Positions 52,453-61,302 of a DNA stretch of 64,000 bases are shown here, in pieces. Source of the stretch: Bdellovibrionaceae bacterium UBA1609 (GTDB lineage Bacteria > Bdellovibrionota > Bdellovibrionia > Bdellovibrionales > UBA1609); assembly GCA_002321895.1 (NCBI GenBank), contig DCMZ01000007.1:69599-133598 (forward strand), in the 5' to 3' direction. Each line of letters starts with the position of its first letter. The stretch's first letter is position 1. A model generated the notes under the pieces. The model was not told the origin of the DNA. It made no database searches and saw only the letters and a list, made by a program, of their open reading frames with translations. A program made the translations under genes and the position numbers.

Positions 52453-52483
52453 AAATTTGGGAGTCAAATTGACTCCCAAATTT
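52453..52483. repeat. Perfect 31-base palindrome
   Basis: Arms AAATTTGGGAGTCAA and TTGACTCCCAAATTT are separated by a single A. It lies 50 bases upstream of the catalytic M16 gene and about 95 bases downstream of fliL, both on the minus strand. It may be the fliL terminator (short T-run only) or an operator/cruciform for the protease operon. Confidence 0.6.
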
Positions 52484-52577
52484 CACACCTAGATACAGCC
52501 GGCAATAAGATCATACTGGTGTACCCACTTTAAGGGTAAATTCTCTAGTTTAGCTTCAACGGATCTAGACCCAAATC

Positions 52578-53084
52578 TTATTGTACGAGAAAGTCTGTAA
52601 AATAGATGTTCTTCACTACGCCGGTCTGTAAAAAATGGTTAATCCCAGTAATGATTTCGTTCTTAAGCTTCAGCTTCCCCTGGACACTTTCAACATCCGA
52701 AAAACGCTTATTATTGATAATCCGCATAATTGAGTCCCTGGCCTCAGCTTCAACACCGATAATCTCTTCAAAGCCCTCTTCATCGAGCATTTCAATACTT
52801 AAGTCCACACGGATCATTCGCCGAGGAATGCCATCCAAATTGGTAGTTAAAGAGTCCATTGCAAAGAGCACGGACTCACCTCTTAGTGACTCTTTAAACT
52901 CCTCAAGCTCTTTATTGAGCTCATCTTCTGAAACCATGGGCTTTTCATATCCCAAAGTTTGCATATAAACCCAATAAGACCCTGCACCCATAAAGGCTAA
53001 GTTAACCACCACAAAAAGCATCGCAAACAGCTTACCTGAATTACCTTTTGCTTTGGGCTTCTCTTCTTTTTCCTCTTCTGCCAT
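52578..53084 (-). CDS. fliL: Flagellar basal-body protein FliL
   Basis: 168 residues; AGAGGAG precedes the ATG. A Lys/Glu-rich cytoplasmic tail is followed by one membrane helix (about 19-40, FAMLFVVVNLAFMGAGSYWVY) and a periplasmic stomatin/SPFH-like FliL domain with the typical TNLDGIPRRMIRVDLSIEM and RDSIMRIINNKRFSDVES, ending TGVVKNIYFTDFLVQ. FliL forms rings around the stator and tunes torque. No other flagellar gene lies nearby, so it is a solitary copy, perhaps one of several paralogues. Confidence 0.93.
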   Translation of the reverse strand: MAEEEKEEKPKAKGNSGKLFAMLFVVVNLAFMGAGSYWVYMQTLGYEKPMVSEDELNKELEEFKESLRGESVLFAMDSLTTNLDGIPRRMIRVDLSIEMLDEEGFEEIIGVEAEARDSIMRIINNKRFSDVESVQGKLKLKNEIITGINHFLQTGVVKNIYFTDFLVQ

Positions 53085-53331
53085 GAAAAGACTCCTCTTT
53101 CATAAGACTCATCGGCGCATCTAGAAATGTACTAAAATGAAATTCAGAGGACTTTAGCCGTGTTTTAAATTGGGAATAAAGACTCAAAATGCTTTGGTTT
53201 TGGGCAAATTTAGCAAATCTTAAAAGAACTGCCCTGAAGAGGGATATTCCCTTTGCCGATATGATAGAATGTAAGGAAGCTATTGACGTTTTATTTGCCT
53301 CCCACAGCCTCTGTCGGTAGGTTAGCTTGTC

Positions 53332-53360
53332 TTGACAGGGCTATGAAATGAATTTGTAAT
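53332..53360 (+). promoter_or_regulatory. Promoter of the L,D-transpeptidase gene
   Basis: Perfect TTGACA (53332-53337), 17-base spacer, TGTAAT (53355-53360). The start codon lies 19 bases from the -10, giving a very short leader; the ribosome site AAGGGGA would be at the RNA 5' end. Confidence 0.5.
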
Positions 53361-53378
53361 GGATTAAAGGGGATCCTT

Positions 53379-54443
53379 GTGCTTAGACTTTCAACATTCA
53401 TTTTGGTTGCTTTTACAACCGTAGGCTTATCCGCCCAGACCAGTCTCCGTATGGAGTCTGAGACCAATCTTGGCGCCAATGAAAATGACCCTTCCAAAAG
53501 CACAGCAACTGCAACTGACCCCCTCGCCGTTCAGCCCCCTAAAGGAAAAGTTCCTAAAGGATTAGCACTACTAGGTAAAAATAATTATTTTGCAGGCAAA
53601 GCCATTGTGGTTGATAAGTTCCGCAGAACCTTAACACTTTGGAATGCAGATGACACGGGCAGACTCACCCTTGTTAAGGCCTACCCTACTGACTATGGCA
53701 GAAAACCTGGCGATAAAACACGCCGTGGTGACCTAAAGACCCCTGAAGGTGTTTACTTTTTTGAAGAGACTTATTTTGGGGCCCAGCTCGACTATAACGA
53801 GTATGGAAATCGAGCCTTTGTTATGGATTATCCCAATTACTTTGATAAGCGAGAAAAGAAAACTGGATCGGGTATTTGGCTTCATGCCATTCCACCGACA
53901 AAGTCTCTTTTGAGAGGCTCAAGAGGTTGTGTGGTTTTAAGAAATGAAGCCATTGAGGAAGTGAAGGCACATATCTCACTTAATAATATGCCTATCGTTG
54001 TTTACGATTATGTCGAATATGTCTCCCAAGATAAACACTTAGAAGATCAAAAAGCTTTAGTGAGCTTGCTGGATAAATGGAAAAAAGCCTGGACTGAAAA
54101 AAACATTGCAGCCTATATGAATTTTTACGATGACACTTTTAAGGCCTTAAAAATGTCCAAGACTCAGTGGCAAGCCTATAAAGAATCATTGAATGAAAAA
54201 TACAAATTCATCAAAGTCTCTATCCATGAACCAATGATCATCGCCTATAAAGATGAAATGGTAGTTCGCTTTATGCAGCAATACCAATCCGACGAGCATG
54301 GCGATGTCGGCGAAAAAACGCTGTACCTGAAACGCTCTGATATGGGCGATTTTAAAATTGTCCACGAAGCCTGGTCTCCTGTCTCTAAAGAGATCCTCGC
54401 AGCTAAAGGCTTTGGTAGCGGGCAATCTCAAAGCGCCAACTAA
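53379..54443 (+). CDS. L,D-transpeptidase (YkuD) with C-terminal NTF2-like domain
   Basis: 354 residues from GTG 53379 behind AAGGGGA. The signal peptide ends in LSAQ near 20. The YkuD domain (about 75-215) has the catalytic motif H169-AIPPTKSLLRG-SRGC184-VVLRN. A basic KTRRGDLKTPEGVYFF block before it is typical. The C-terminal domain (about 225-350) is NTF2/SnoaL-like: LVSLLDKWKKAWTEKNIAAYMNFYDDTFK. This pairing occurs in enzymes that cross-link peptidoglycan by 3-3 bonds or attach proteins or amino acids to it. A predatory lifestyle would suit wall remodelling; that is inference. Confidence 0.92.
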   Translation: MLRLSTFILVAFTTVGLSAQTSLRMESETNLGANENDPSKSTATATDPLAVQPPKGKVPKGLALLGKNNYFAGKAIVVDKFRRTLTLWNADDTGRLTLVKAYPTDYGRKPGDKTRRGDLKTPEGVYFFEETYFGAQLDYNEYGNRAFVMDYPNYFDKREKKTGSGIWLHAIPPTKSLLRGSRGCVVLRNEAIEEVKAHISLNNMPIVVYDYVEYVSQDKHLEDQKALVSLLDKWKKAWTEKNIAAYMNFYDDTFKALKMSKTQWQAYKESLNEKYKFIKVSIHEPMIIAYKDEMVVRFMQQYQSDEHGDVGEKTLYLKRSDMGDFKIVHEAWSPVSKEILAAKGFGSGQSQSAN

Positions 54444-54503
54444 AAAACCCAAACTCCATCGAAGTTCAGGTCTTTCATTTTTAGAATTTAAATGAATCGT
54501 ATT

Positions 54504-54749
54504 TTAGTGCTGAAATCCGTGCATGTTGCTAGCACCATTTGCACTGGCTTCCATAGAAGACTCTGCTGACCCACTGACTTGACCCTCAGAACCATCTTCA
54601 AAATCCAACTTTTCGCTGTTAGCCGTATTATCCGCTAATTCAGCCATATGTTGGTCATACTCTTGCTGCGTGATCACTCCATTTTTCAAGTTCCAATCAA
54701 GCATGCGAATATCAAACTTTTTACTTTTAAGGCTTTCAGAAAGACTCAT
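54504..54749 (-). CDS. Small acidic protein
   Basis: 81 residues from ATG 54749, with GGAGG nine bases upstream; the in-frame start at 54812 overlaps the rhomboid gene and is rejected. The N-terminal half has MLDWNLKNGVITQQEYDQHMAEL, a short helix pair like the SHOCT-type LxxGxITxxEYE pattern; the rest is Ser/Glu/Ala-rich and likely disordered. Last in the sppA-epimerase-rhomboid series. Function unknown. Confidence 0.7.
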   Translation of the reverse strand: MSLSESLKSKKFDIRMLDWNLKNGVITQQEYDQHMAELADNTANSEKLDFEDGSEGQVSGSAESSMEASANGASNMHGFQH

Positions 54750-54802
54750 CTTCCCTCCACTGTGAAAACGAAACCAACTTCTATCACCAAATAAACCGGG
54801 AG

Positions 54803-55561
54803 TCAGTTCCAATAACGCGGTCCGTCATCAGATTCATTATTTTCATTATCCACAACAAGTCTAAGATTCCCCTTAGGACCGCCTTTTTTCGACTTCTTTG
54901 CGCCGCTCCTACGTAATCGAGCCCAAATCACTAAGTAAAGGTAACCCACCAATATCCCACCGATATGACAAAGGTTCGCCACACCTGATGAGAATCCATC
55001 ATTCAGCAGCGTGAAGACCTCAATGGCCCCTAACAACATTACAAAATGCTTAGCCTTCATTGGGAATAGGGCCATAAAATAGATGGTTCTTTCACCAAAG
55101 ATAATTCCATAGGCGAGCATCAGACCAAATACCGCTCCCGAGGCACCAATCACCGGTGTGCCCATAGGCACACTATTTTGAGTGATAAGATAGTAAGCCG
55201 TAACCCCTAAAATATAGATGAAAGCGGCACCAAAACCGGTCACTAGATAGTACTTTAGAAAGTTTTTTCGACCCCAATGGTTTTCCAGCTCACCGCCGGC
55301 CCACCACAAAATGAACATATTAAAAAGTATGTGGAATATATTCGAGGAGTGCAAAAACATATAAGTGAATGGCTGCCATACCCAAAAATCTGTGATTAAT
55401 CGATAAGGCGTAAGGCCCAAATAGGCAATAGCCCAAGGCTTACCCATCACACTCTGGAGAATGATGACTCCTAAAACCCAAATGGCTACATTAACAATGA
55501 TTAAACGTTTCACTACATAAGTAAGCGGCATAGACATTTGAATTTGAGGACCTTGCTGCAT
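54803..55561 (-). CDS. Rhomboid-family intramembrane serine protease
   Basis: 252 residues; TGGAG precedes the ATG. Six membrane helices; catalytic Ser141 in GASGAVFG and His199 in CHIGG with the GxxxG-type helix, plus HILFNMFILWWAGG in helix 2. The C-terminal tail is basic. Rhomboids cleave membrane-anchored proteins. It lies between the epimerase and the small acidic gene, and follows SppA, another membrane protease; possible joint quality control is inference. Confidence 0.92.
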   Translation of the reverse strand: MQQGPQIQMSMPLTYVVKRLIIVNVAIWVLGVIILQSVMGKPWAIAYLGLTPYRLITDFWVWQPFTYMFLHSSNIFHILFNMFILWWAGGELENHWGRKNFLKYYLVTGFGAAFIYILGVTAYYLITQNSVPMGTPVIGASGAVFGLMLAYGIIFGERTIYFMALFPMKAKHFVMLLGAIEVFTLLNDGFSSGVANLCHIGGILVGYLYLVIWARLRRSGAKKSKKGGPKGNLRLVVDNENNESDDGPRYWN

Positions 55562-55576
55562 TTTATCTCCACTCTT

Positions 55577-56002
55577 CTATTGCGGCTGACTCAACTCCAA
55601 CAACACGCCTCCCGTGCTCTTTGGATGCACGAAAGCAATGAGACAGTTGTGGGCCCCCAGCTTGGGAGTCTCATGAATCAACTGGTACCCTTTTGATTTT
55701 AATTGATTGATACAGCTCTGTACATCCTGGACCCGCAAACAAATATGATGAATTCCAGTTCCTCGCTTTGCAATGAACTTCGCTACTGGACCATCATCTG
55801 AAGTGCTCTCCAGTAATTCTATTCGACAATTGTTTTGCAACTCAATCATACCCACTTTGACCTGTTCGCTTTCCACAATTTCTGTGGATATCTCTTTAAA
55901 CCCCAAAGCTTGATAGAATTGAAAACCCTCCTCTAGGGAATTTACTGCCACTCCAATGTGGTCCATTGCAAAATCTATAGGCAGGTCATTTAAAGGGGTC
56001 AT
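55577..56002 (-). CDS. mce: Methylmalonyl-CoA epimerase
   Basis: 141 residues from ATG 56002. The earlier ATG at 56008 touches the ribosome site (AAGGAG), so the second ATG, six bases from it, is chosen. Two VOC/glyoxalase-like repeats: FAMDHIGVAVNSLEEGF with His, ELLEST, GIHHICLRVQDV with His, and GGVLLELSQ with Glu, the metal ligands. It interconverts the two epimers of methylmalonyl-CoA in propionyl-CoA/succinyl-CoA metabolism. The mutase genes are not in the window. Confidence 0.9.
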   Translation of the reverse strand: MTPLNDLPIDFAMDHIGVAVNSLEEGFQFYQALGFKEISTEIVESEQVKVGMIELQNNCRIELLESTSDDGPVAKFIAKRGTGIHHICLRVQDVQSCINQLKSKGYQLIHETPKLGAHNCLIAFVHPKSTGGVLLELSQPQ

Positions 56003-56012
56003 TTGCATCTCC

Positions 56013-56927
56013 TTAGTTTAAAGCTGCGGGTAACATAAACAATGGTACACCCACCAATTGGGGCTTAATGGATTGCTTTACCACTTGGGTCAGTGATTTT
56101 GAACCCATGCTCACTTCACCCAATACCTCCCAAACATCGGGGCGAGGTTTAGGTGGTTCAAACAATTCAGGATTTTCCCCTAGCCCTGACAAAGTCCCAA
56201 CCAACCGCTTCGCATCCTCAAGCGTACCTAGTTGATCAGCAAACTTGTATTTAACTGCTGTCTCCCCTGTAAATACACGCCCGTCAGCAAACATCTCTAC
56301 TTTTTCAATGGGTAGCTGGCGCCCCTCGGCTATGGCCGCTTTAAATTGATCATGCACCTCACCAATCATTTCCCTGAAGAGGCTCTTCTCCGCCTCAGTC
56401 ATTGCACGGTAGTCAGCTCCAGCGTCCTTATAAGGGCCAGTAGTGATCGCGTACCGCTCCACATTGGCCCAAGAGTAAAGCTTTTCGAGATTCGCAAAAT
56501 TCATAATCACGCCAATAGAGCCAACCATTGTTCCCGGATTAACTACAATTTTATCAGCAGCTACAGCGGCATAGTAAGCACCACTGGCCATCATTGCACT
56601 GGAAGTGACGACCACTGGTTTTTGCCATTCTTCACGCACTCTCTTTAACTCTGAAAAGATCTCCTGACTTGGTCCAACAACCCCTCCGGGTGAATTGATC
56701 TCCACTAGAATCCCTTTAATTTGCTTATCATCCCTATACTTAACTAAATCCTTTAAGAAGGGCTGCTCGCCAATAATGACTCCATTGAGCTTTAAATGTA
56801 ATATTGAGTTCTTGGACACCTTTTCTTTTTGCTCCATTAATTTTGAAGCGCCAAACATTGAAAATACGAACCCAATAAAAGTAATAACACCTAAAAAAAC
56901 GAAGAAATTTCTAAACCATTTGCCCAT
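56013..56927 (-). CDS. sppA: Signal peptide peptidase SppA
   Basis: 304 residues from ATG 56927, with AAGGAG seven bases upstream; a long in-frame extension to 57071 is upstream untranslated sequence. One N-terminal membrane anchor (about 8-26). The S49 protease core has INSPGG at 78-82, catalytic Ser115 in MMASGAYY, GTMVGSIGVI, and catalytic Lys167 in TGPYKDAG. SppA degrades cleaved signal peptides and small membrane peptides. The short, single-domain form is like the B. subtilis type. It lies upstream of the epimerase gene by 10 bases. Confidence 0.93.
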   Translation of the reverse strand: MGKWFRNFFVFLGVITFIGFVFSMFGASKLMEQKEKVSKNSILHLKLNGVIIGEQPFLKDLVKYRDDKQIKGILVEINSPGGVVGPSQEIFSELKRVREEWQKPVVVTSSAMMASGAYYAAVAADKIVVNPGTMVGSIGVIMNFANLEKLYSWANVERYAITTGPYKDAGADYRAMTEAEKSLFREMIGEVHDQFKAAIAEGRQLPIEKVEMFADGRVFTGETAVKYKFADQLGTLEDAKRLVGTLSGLGENPELFEPPKPRPDVWEVLGEVSMGSKSLTQVVKQSIKPQLVGVPLFMLPAALN

Positions 56928-57097
56928 ACGAAGTCTCCTTTGAGTGAGCATTCTATCAGGTTTCCATGGTGGCTGAAACTTTTTGAAGTTGCGAAGCGGA
57001 ATGTTAATTGAGTTTAGCCGCTTTTGGTCCAGGTGGATAAGTCTTTTCCCCCTCCCCCCAGCCCATTTCATCCTTTCGATCTAAACTCTTAAAGACA

Positions 57098-57125
57098 TAA
57101 AAAAAGGCCACCCGAAGGCAGCCTT
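57098..57125 (-). terminator. rpsA terminator
   Basis: On the minus strand AAGGCTGCC-TTCG-GGTGGCCTT (9-bp stem with two G-U pairs, UUCG loop) followed by TTTTT, 26 bases after the rpsA stop. Confidence 0.9.
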
Positions 57126-57151
57126 TAAATTTAAATGATTTGTACGAAGAA

Positions 57152-58969
57152 TTAGTTGTCTTCAGAAGAAGTCGAAGACTCATTGTTCTTCAAAGCATCA
57201 CCGAATAGATCTCCAAGACTTGTTTTGGAAGTGGATTTTGCTTTCTTAACATAGTCATCAACATCTGCTTTTTGCTCACGAAGAGTTACAAGCTTAGCAC
57301 TTAAGCCAATTTTACGAGAGTCCTTATCGATAGTAATTACTTCTGCTTTGATAGTTTCACCAACAGTAACTACTTCTTCAGGCTTCTCGATACGCTTACC
57401 AGTTAACTCTGAAATATGAATTAGACCTTCGATGTGCTCGCTCAATTCAACAAAGACACCAAAGTCAGCGGTTTTAACAACCTTCACTTCATGCTGAGTT
57501 CCAATACCGTAAGTGTCTTCAACAACATCCCAAGGATCTTTTTCAAGCTGTTTAACACCTAGGCTAAAACGCTCGTTCTCAATATCTACACCAAGTACGA
57601 CAGCTCTTAACTTATCGCCTTTGTTGTAGATCTCTGAAGGATGATTAATTCGCTTCGTCCAAGAGATATCAGAAATGTGAACCAATCCATCAATACCATC
57701 TTCGATGCCAACAAAAACACCAAAGTCAGTCACAGACTTCACTTCACCTTCAATGATTGTTCCAGGAGCGTAAGTGGTTTTAAGCTCAACCCAAGGGTTC
57801 TCTTCAAGCTGCTTCATACCTAGAGAGATACGACGGTTTTCCGTGTCCACTTCAAGTACAACAACATCTACTGTGTCGCCCACATTCACCATTTGCGATG
57901 GATGCTTCACGCGCTTTGTCCAGCTCATTTCAGATACGTGAATTAGACCTTCGATACCTTCACCTAACTCAATGAATGCACCGTAATCCGCTAAGCTCAC
58001 AACCTGACCGGAAAGCTTCTTACCAATTGGGTAATCCGCAGTTACTTTAGACCAAGGATCATCAGAAAGCTGTTTAAGACCTAAGCTTACGCGCTCTTTT
58101 TGATCGTCAAACTTAAGAACTTTAACATCGATTTCGTCACCCACATTTAAGATTTCTGAAGGATGCTTTACACGTCCCCAGCTCATGTCAGTGATGTGAA
58201 GAAGTCCGTCCATGCCACCAAGATCGATAAACGCACCATAATCAGTGATGTTTTTAACAATCCCTTTAACCATCGAACCTTCTTTCATCGTATCCATAGT
58301 TTGAGTACGAAGGCTCTCGCGCTCTTCTTCAAGAAGTACCCGACGAGAAAGAACAATGTTTCCACGTTTTTTATTGAACTTAATCACTTTGAATTTGTAT
58401 TTCTTGCCGATGAAAGTGTCCATGTTACGAACAGGACGAAGATCAATTTGAGATCCAGGCAAGAAGGCCTTAACGCCGATATCTACACTTAAACCACCTT
58501 TAACCTTAGAGATGATTGTACCTTCAATCACTTCTTCGTTTTCAGCAGCACGTGAAATATCATTCCAAGCTCTTAGCATGTCGGCTTTGTCTTTAGACAA
58601 AACAACCATACCGTTTTGGTCTTCAATTTTATCAATGTAAACTTCTACATCGGTTCCAATTGGAATTTCAGTTTCTCCATCTACGAGGCGAAATTCAGAC
58701 TTAGGAATCAAACCTTCGGATTTGTAGGCAATGTCTACCAATACATGGTCGTCCAAAACGGAAACCACTTTACCAGTGACAACGTCACCTATCTTAAAAT
58801 CACGATTTCTCAGTGAATCTTCATAGAGATCCGCAAAGGACTCACCGGAAACTTCCGCAGCACCTGGATTCTCAGGAATTTCCTTATCCAGTTCATCAAG
58901 CTGGGCTAAAACTTTTTCTCTAGCCACCTGTGCTTTGGATTTTTGTTTGTTTGATTGTTCTGTATTCAT
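57152..58969 (-). CDS. rpsA: Ribosomal protein S1
   Basis: 605 residues from ATG 58969, with AGGAGG right upstream; the longer in-frame start at 59092 lies in the leader. Six S1 OB-fold repeats are seen, in order: KIGDVVTGKVVSVLDDHV, EVIEGTIISKVKGGLSV, GSMVKGIVKNITDYGAFI, KLSGQVVSLADYGAFIEL, TIIEGEVKSVTDFGVFV and QHEVKVVKTADFGVFVEL. A Lys/Glu-rich 55-residue N-terminal extension precedes the first. S1 brings mRNA to the 30S subunit and unwinds leaders. Promoter at 59069-59097 and terminator at 57098; SppA lies downstream as a separate unit. Confidence 0.97.
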   Translation of the reverse strand: MNTEQSNKQKSKAQVAREKVLAQLDELDKEIPENPGAAEVSGESFADLYEDSLRNRDFKIGDVVTGKVVSVLDDHVLVDIAYKSEGLIPKSEFRLVDGETEIPIGTDVEVYIDKIEDQNGMVVLSKDKADMLRAWNDISRAAENEEVIEGTIISKVKGGLSVDIGVKAFLPGSQIDLRPVRNMDTFIGKKYKFKVIKFNKKRGNIVLSRRVLLEEERESLRTQTMDTMKEGSMVKGIVKNITDYGAFIDLGGMDGLLHITDMSWGRVKHPSEILNVGDEIDVKVLKFDDQKERVSLGLKQLSDDPWSKVTADYPIGKKLSGQVVSLADYGAFIELGEGIEGLIHVSEMSWTKRVKHPSQMVNVGDTVDVVVLEVDTENRRISLGMKQLEENPWVELKTTYAPGTIIEGEVKSVTDFGVFVGIEDGIDGLVHISDISWTKRINHPSEIYNKGDKLRAVVLGVDIENERFSLGVKQLEKDPWDVVEDTYGIGTQHEVKVVKTADFGVFVELSEHIEGLIHISELTGKRIEKPEEVVTVGETIKAEVITIDKDSRKIGLSAKLVTLREQKADVDDYVKKAKSTSKTSLGDLFGDALKNNESSTSSEDN

Positions 58970-59068
58970 CTTCCTCCTTTTGGAATGAAAGCCACCATTG
59001 GTTTCACCCGATTTAACGCCTCTCGGCTTATTTCTCTCCCCATTTGGGGTTTTTTGAGTTGAAGAACG

Positions 59069-59097
59069 GTTATAGGCTGTGAAAGAGCCCAAATCAA
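59069..59097 (-). promoter_or_regulatory. rpsA promoter
   Basis: Minus strand: TTGATT (59092-59097), 17-base spacer, TATAAC (59069-59074). It gives a leader of about 93 bases before the ATG. Confidence 0.6.
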
Positions 59098-59202
59098 CCG
59101 CAAATCCCTAAAATCTAATGCGAATTTTGGACCAAACTCAGTTGTACCCGAAGGACCCATTGGGTAGGCTTAATTTATCCCGCTATCCAAGAGGTAAGGC
59201 CC

Positions 59203-59715
59203 ATGATTAAAACCGTAAAAACTTTAGGAAATCAGGTGGTTAGCCATTTACCTGAGGATCTTAAAAACAACGCATTTTTAAATATTTTCAGCCTATCCAA
59301 AATCCCCCTGCTGTTTTTTTGCCGGCCTAAAGTCGTCCAACTGACCGACGAAGACTGTCAGGTGCTGATTCCCCTCTCCCGAAGAACTAAAAATCACCTC
59401 AATGCCATGTACTTTGGCGCGCTTGCGGTGGGTGCAGACACGGCCGGCGGCCTAGCAGCTATGCGTGAGATCATGGAATCCGGGGAAAAGGTTTCCCTGG
59501 TATTTAAGGATTTTAAGGCGGAATTCCTGAAGCGCGCTGAGGGCGACGTACTTTTCACCAATAAGCAGGTGAAGGAAGTGCGTGCTCTAGTTCACAAGAC
59601 CATTGAAACCAAAGAACGGGAGGAGTTCACTTTTGAAGTGGAGGCCTCCTGCCCCAAAATCAGCGACGAACCGGTGGCCCGATTCCACCTGACCTTGTCT
59701 CTGAAAGCCCGGTAA
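59203..59715 (+). CDS. DUF4442/hotdog thioesterase-like protein
   Basis: 170 residues. The core RTKNHLNAMYFGALAVGADTAGGLAAM is the hotdog/PaaI-like signature with Asn-x-x-Gly-helix, as in DUF4442 proteins; FRV-type beta strands follow (VSLVFKDFKAEFLKRA). Family members are thought to hydrolyse acyl-CoA or act as acyl-binding proteins. No signal peptide. Divergent from rpsA with a 230-base gap containing the rpsA leader. Codons lean slightly more to G/C than its neighbours, but not enough to argue transfer. Confidence 0.8.
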   Translation: MIKTVKTLGNQVVSHLPEDLKNNAFLNIFSLSKIPLLFFCRPKVVQLTDEDCQVLIPLSRRTKNHLNAMYFGALAVGADTAGGLAAMREIMESGEKVSLVFKDFKAEFLKRAEGDVLFTNKQVKEVRALVHKTIETKEREEFTFEVEASCPKISDEPVARFHLTLSLKAR

Positions 59716-59802
59716 ATCCCTCTTCCGGGGTATTAAGTGATCTCCTTCAATAGCCTATTTTAGAGCTCATTACGGTATTGGGTTTGCACAGTAATACTGG
59801 CG

Positions 59803-61254
59803 ATGCAAATATCTGGATTCACAACGATTTTAAGAGTTCTGACTGTAAGAACTGTGGTCATCCTAGTGGCAATTTTTGTCGCCACAGCTACCCATGCTGA
59901 TAATATTCGAAGGCCCACTAAAAATGTAAAATCTAGACTCTCAAAATCCCCTGTAATTCAGCAAATCTTGGATTCTGGCGAAAACCCCTTTGCCAGCAAA
60001 AATGGTTTAATAGATTTTGCTGAAAGGCTGGCCGAGTTTAAAAAGCAAATGTGGATTAAAAAGGGGAGAAAAGGACGTGAGCCAAACATTCAGTTACATT
60101 CCGTACCGTTAGAGTTAGTGCTTTGGTACTCACCGCAGCTCTATTTGGACCTTCTCAACTACGAGTCCCTTGGAAAAAGTCGAAAGATCGATGCTCTCTT
60201 TGATTACAGAGCCCTACTGGAACAGTTCAACAAACCTGCCTATGGAGATTTCCATAAAAGTGGAGCCGGATTAAATAATTACCTCAATCACCTACCGCCC
60301 ATAGATTTTTGGAAAATGCATACCAACAAAAACATCAAAGTTGTTGAGCTTTTGTTGGATGCCATCCGAGGGAACGTTCAGCCCGTTGAGTCCATTGGCA
60401 GTCAAAATGATTCCACCATAAGAACCCTTTTGTCCGCCATCGAAGCCTCCGTAAACCGCGGTAAAATAGCCACCCTTTTTGTGGACATTGACGACACCGT
60501 TATCTCCAGCAAACATCGAGCTTTTAATAGCTTTATGGCTTGCTGCTTGGAAAGCTACCACAATGGTATGTTTAAAGATCTTAGCTTCAATGAGTTTGTG
60601 CAAAACGGTCTCGAGATTTCACTCATCAAACACATGGAACGAAATGGGCTTCCACCCCATGAGATCTCTCGCCATTTGCAAATGGTTAAGAATAACATTG
60701 GATTTTTTAGTAATAACTCTGATGTTGTTTCTTCTGATGTTCCATTTGAGAATATAAAACACACTTTAGAGATTCTAAAAAATGCGGGAGCTCAAGTGGT
60801 CTACTTGACCGCAAGAAGTCCCAGCCAAAAAAGTACAACAATCTCTATGCTAGAATCCCTGGGGTTCCCTTTAGATGGGATTATTTTTAAACCCACCACA
60901 AATAGAAATGATGGCTACTTGAATGAGATCCTAGAGTACAAGGGGAAAAAGTTTACGGCTTCCAATTCAGGTGGCTCAAATAATGATTTGTCTCCTGCCG
61001 CAAGAGAGAAATTATATGGACTCGGCAAATATCTAATGAATCACCCTAATGCGGAGCCTGTCGCCATCTTTGATGATTTAAGGTTTACATTGGCGCGAAT
61101 GCCAATCGTATTCGAAGGTATACTTCCCGTACTCGCCACCCCGAGGCGAAGTGCTTCAGGTCGAGGGGAAGAGGTTGTGTTTTCTATTGGTAAACCTGGG
61201 TATTTATCTCATTCCACAAGGCCTCCAAGCCTGTGCATGAAGGTCTTCTTTTAA
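59803..61254 (+). CDS. Exported HAD-superfamily protein (DUF2608-like)
   Basis: 483 residues. An N-terminal hydrophobic segment (about 15-32, ending THA) suggests export. A helical domain of about 190 residues precedes the HAD core: motif I FVDIDDTV with Asp228 and Asp230, motif II VVYLTARSP, and a motif IV-like VAIFDDLRF. The arrangement resembles DUF2608, HAD phosphatase-like proteins found in Legionella and Bdellovibrio-type bacteria. Likely a phosphatase outside the cytoplasm, substrate unknown. No ribosome site is obvious; the start is supported by the hydrophobic segment. Confidence 0.8.
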   Translation: MQISGFTTILRVLTVRTVVILVAIFVATATHADNIRRPTKNVKSRLSKSPVIQQILDSGENPFASKNGLIDFAERLAEFKKQMWIKKGRKGREPNIQLHSVPLELVLWYSPQLYLDLLNYESLGKSRKIDALFDYRALLEQFNKPAYGDFHKSGAGLNNYLNHLPPIDFWKMHTNKNIKVVELLLDAIRGNVQPVESIGSQNDSTIRTLLSAIEASVNRGKIATLFVDIDDTVISSKHRAFNSFMACCLESYHNGMFKDLSFNEFVQNGLEISLIKHMERNGLPPHEISRHLQMVKNNIGFFSNNSDVVSSDVPFENIKHTLEILKNAGAQVVYLTARSPSQKSTTISMLESLGFPLDGIIFKPTTNRNDGYLNEILEYKGKKFTASNSGGSNNDLSPAAREKLYGLGKYLMNHPNAEPVAIFDDLRFTLARMPIVFEGILPVLATPRRSASGRGEEVVFSIGKPGYLSHSTRPPSLCMKVFF

Positions 61255-61302
61255 TTTCAAAACTGATTTATTGGCAATATGATTACCACTGGACCGACTC
61301 GA

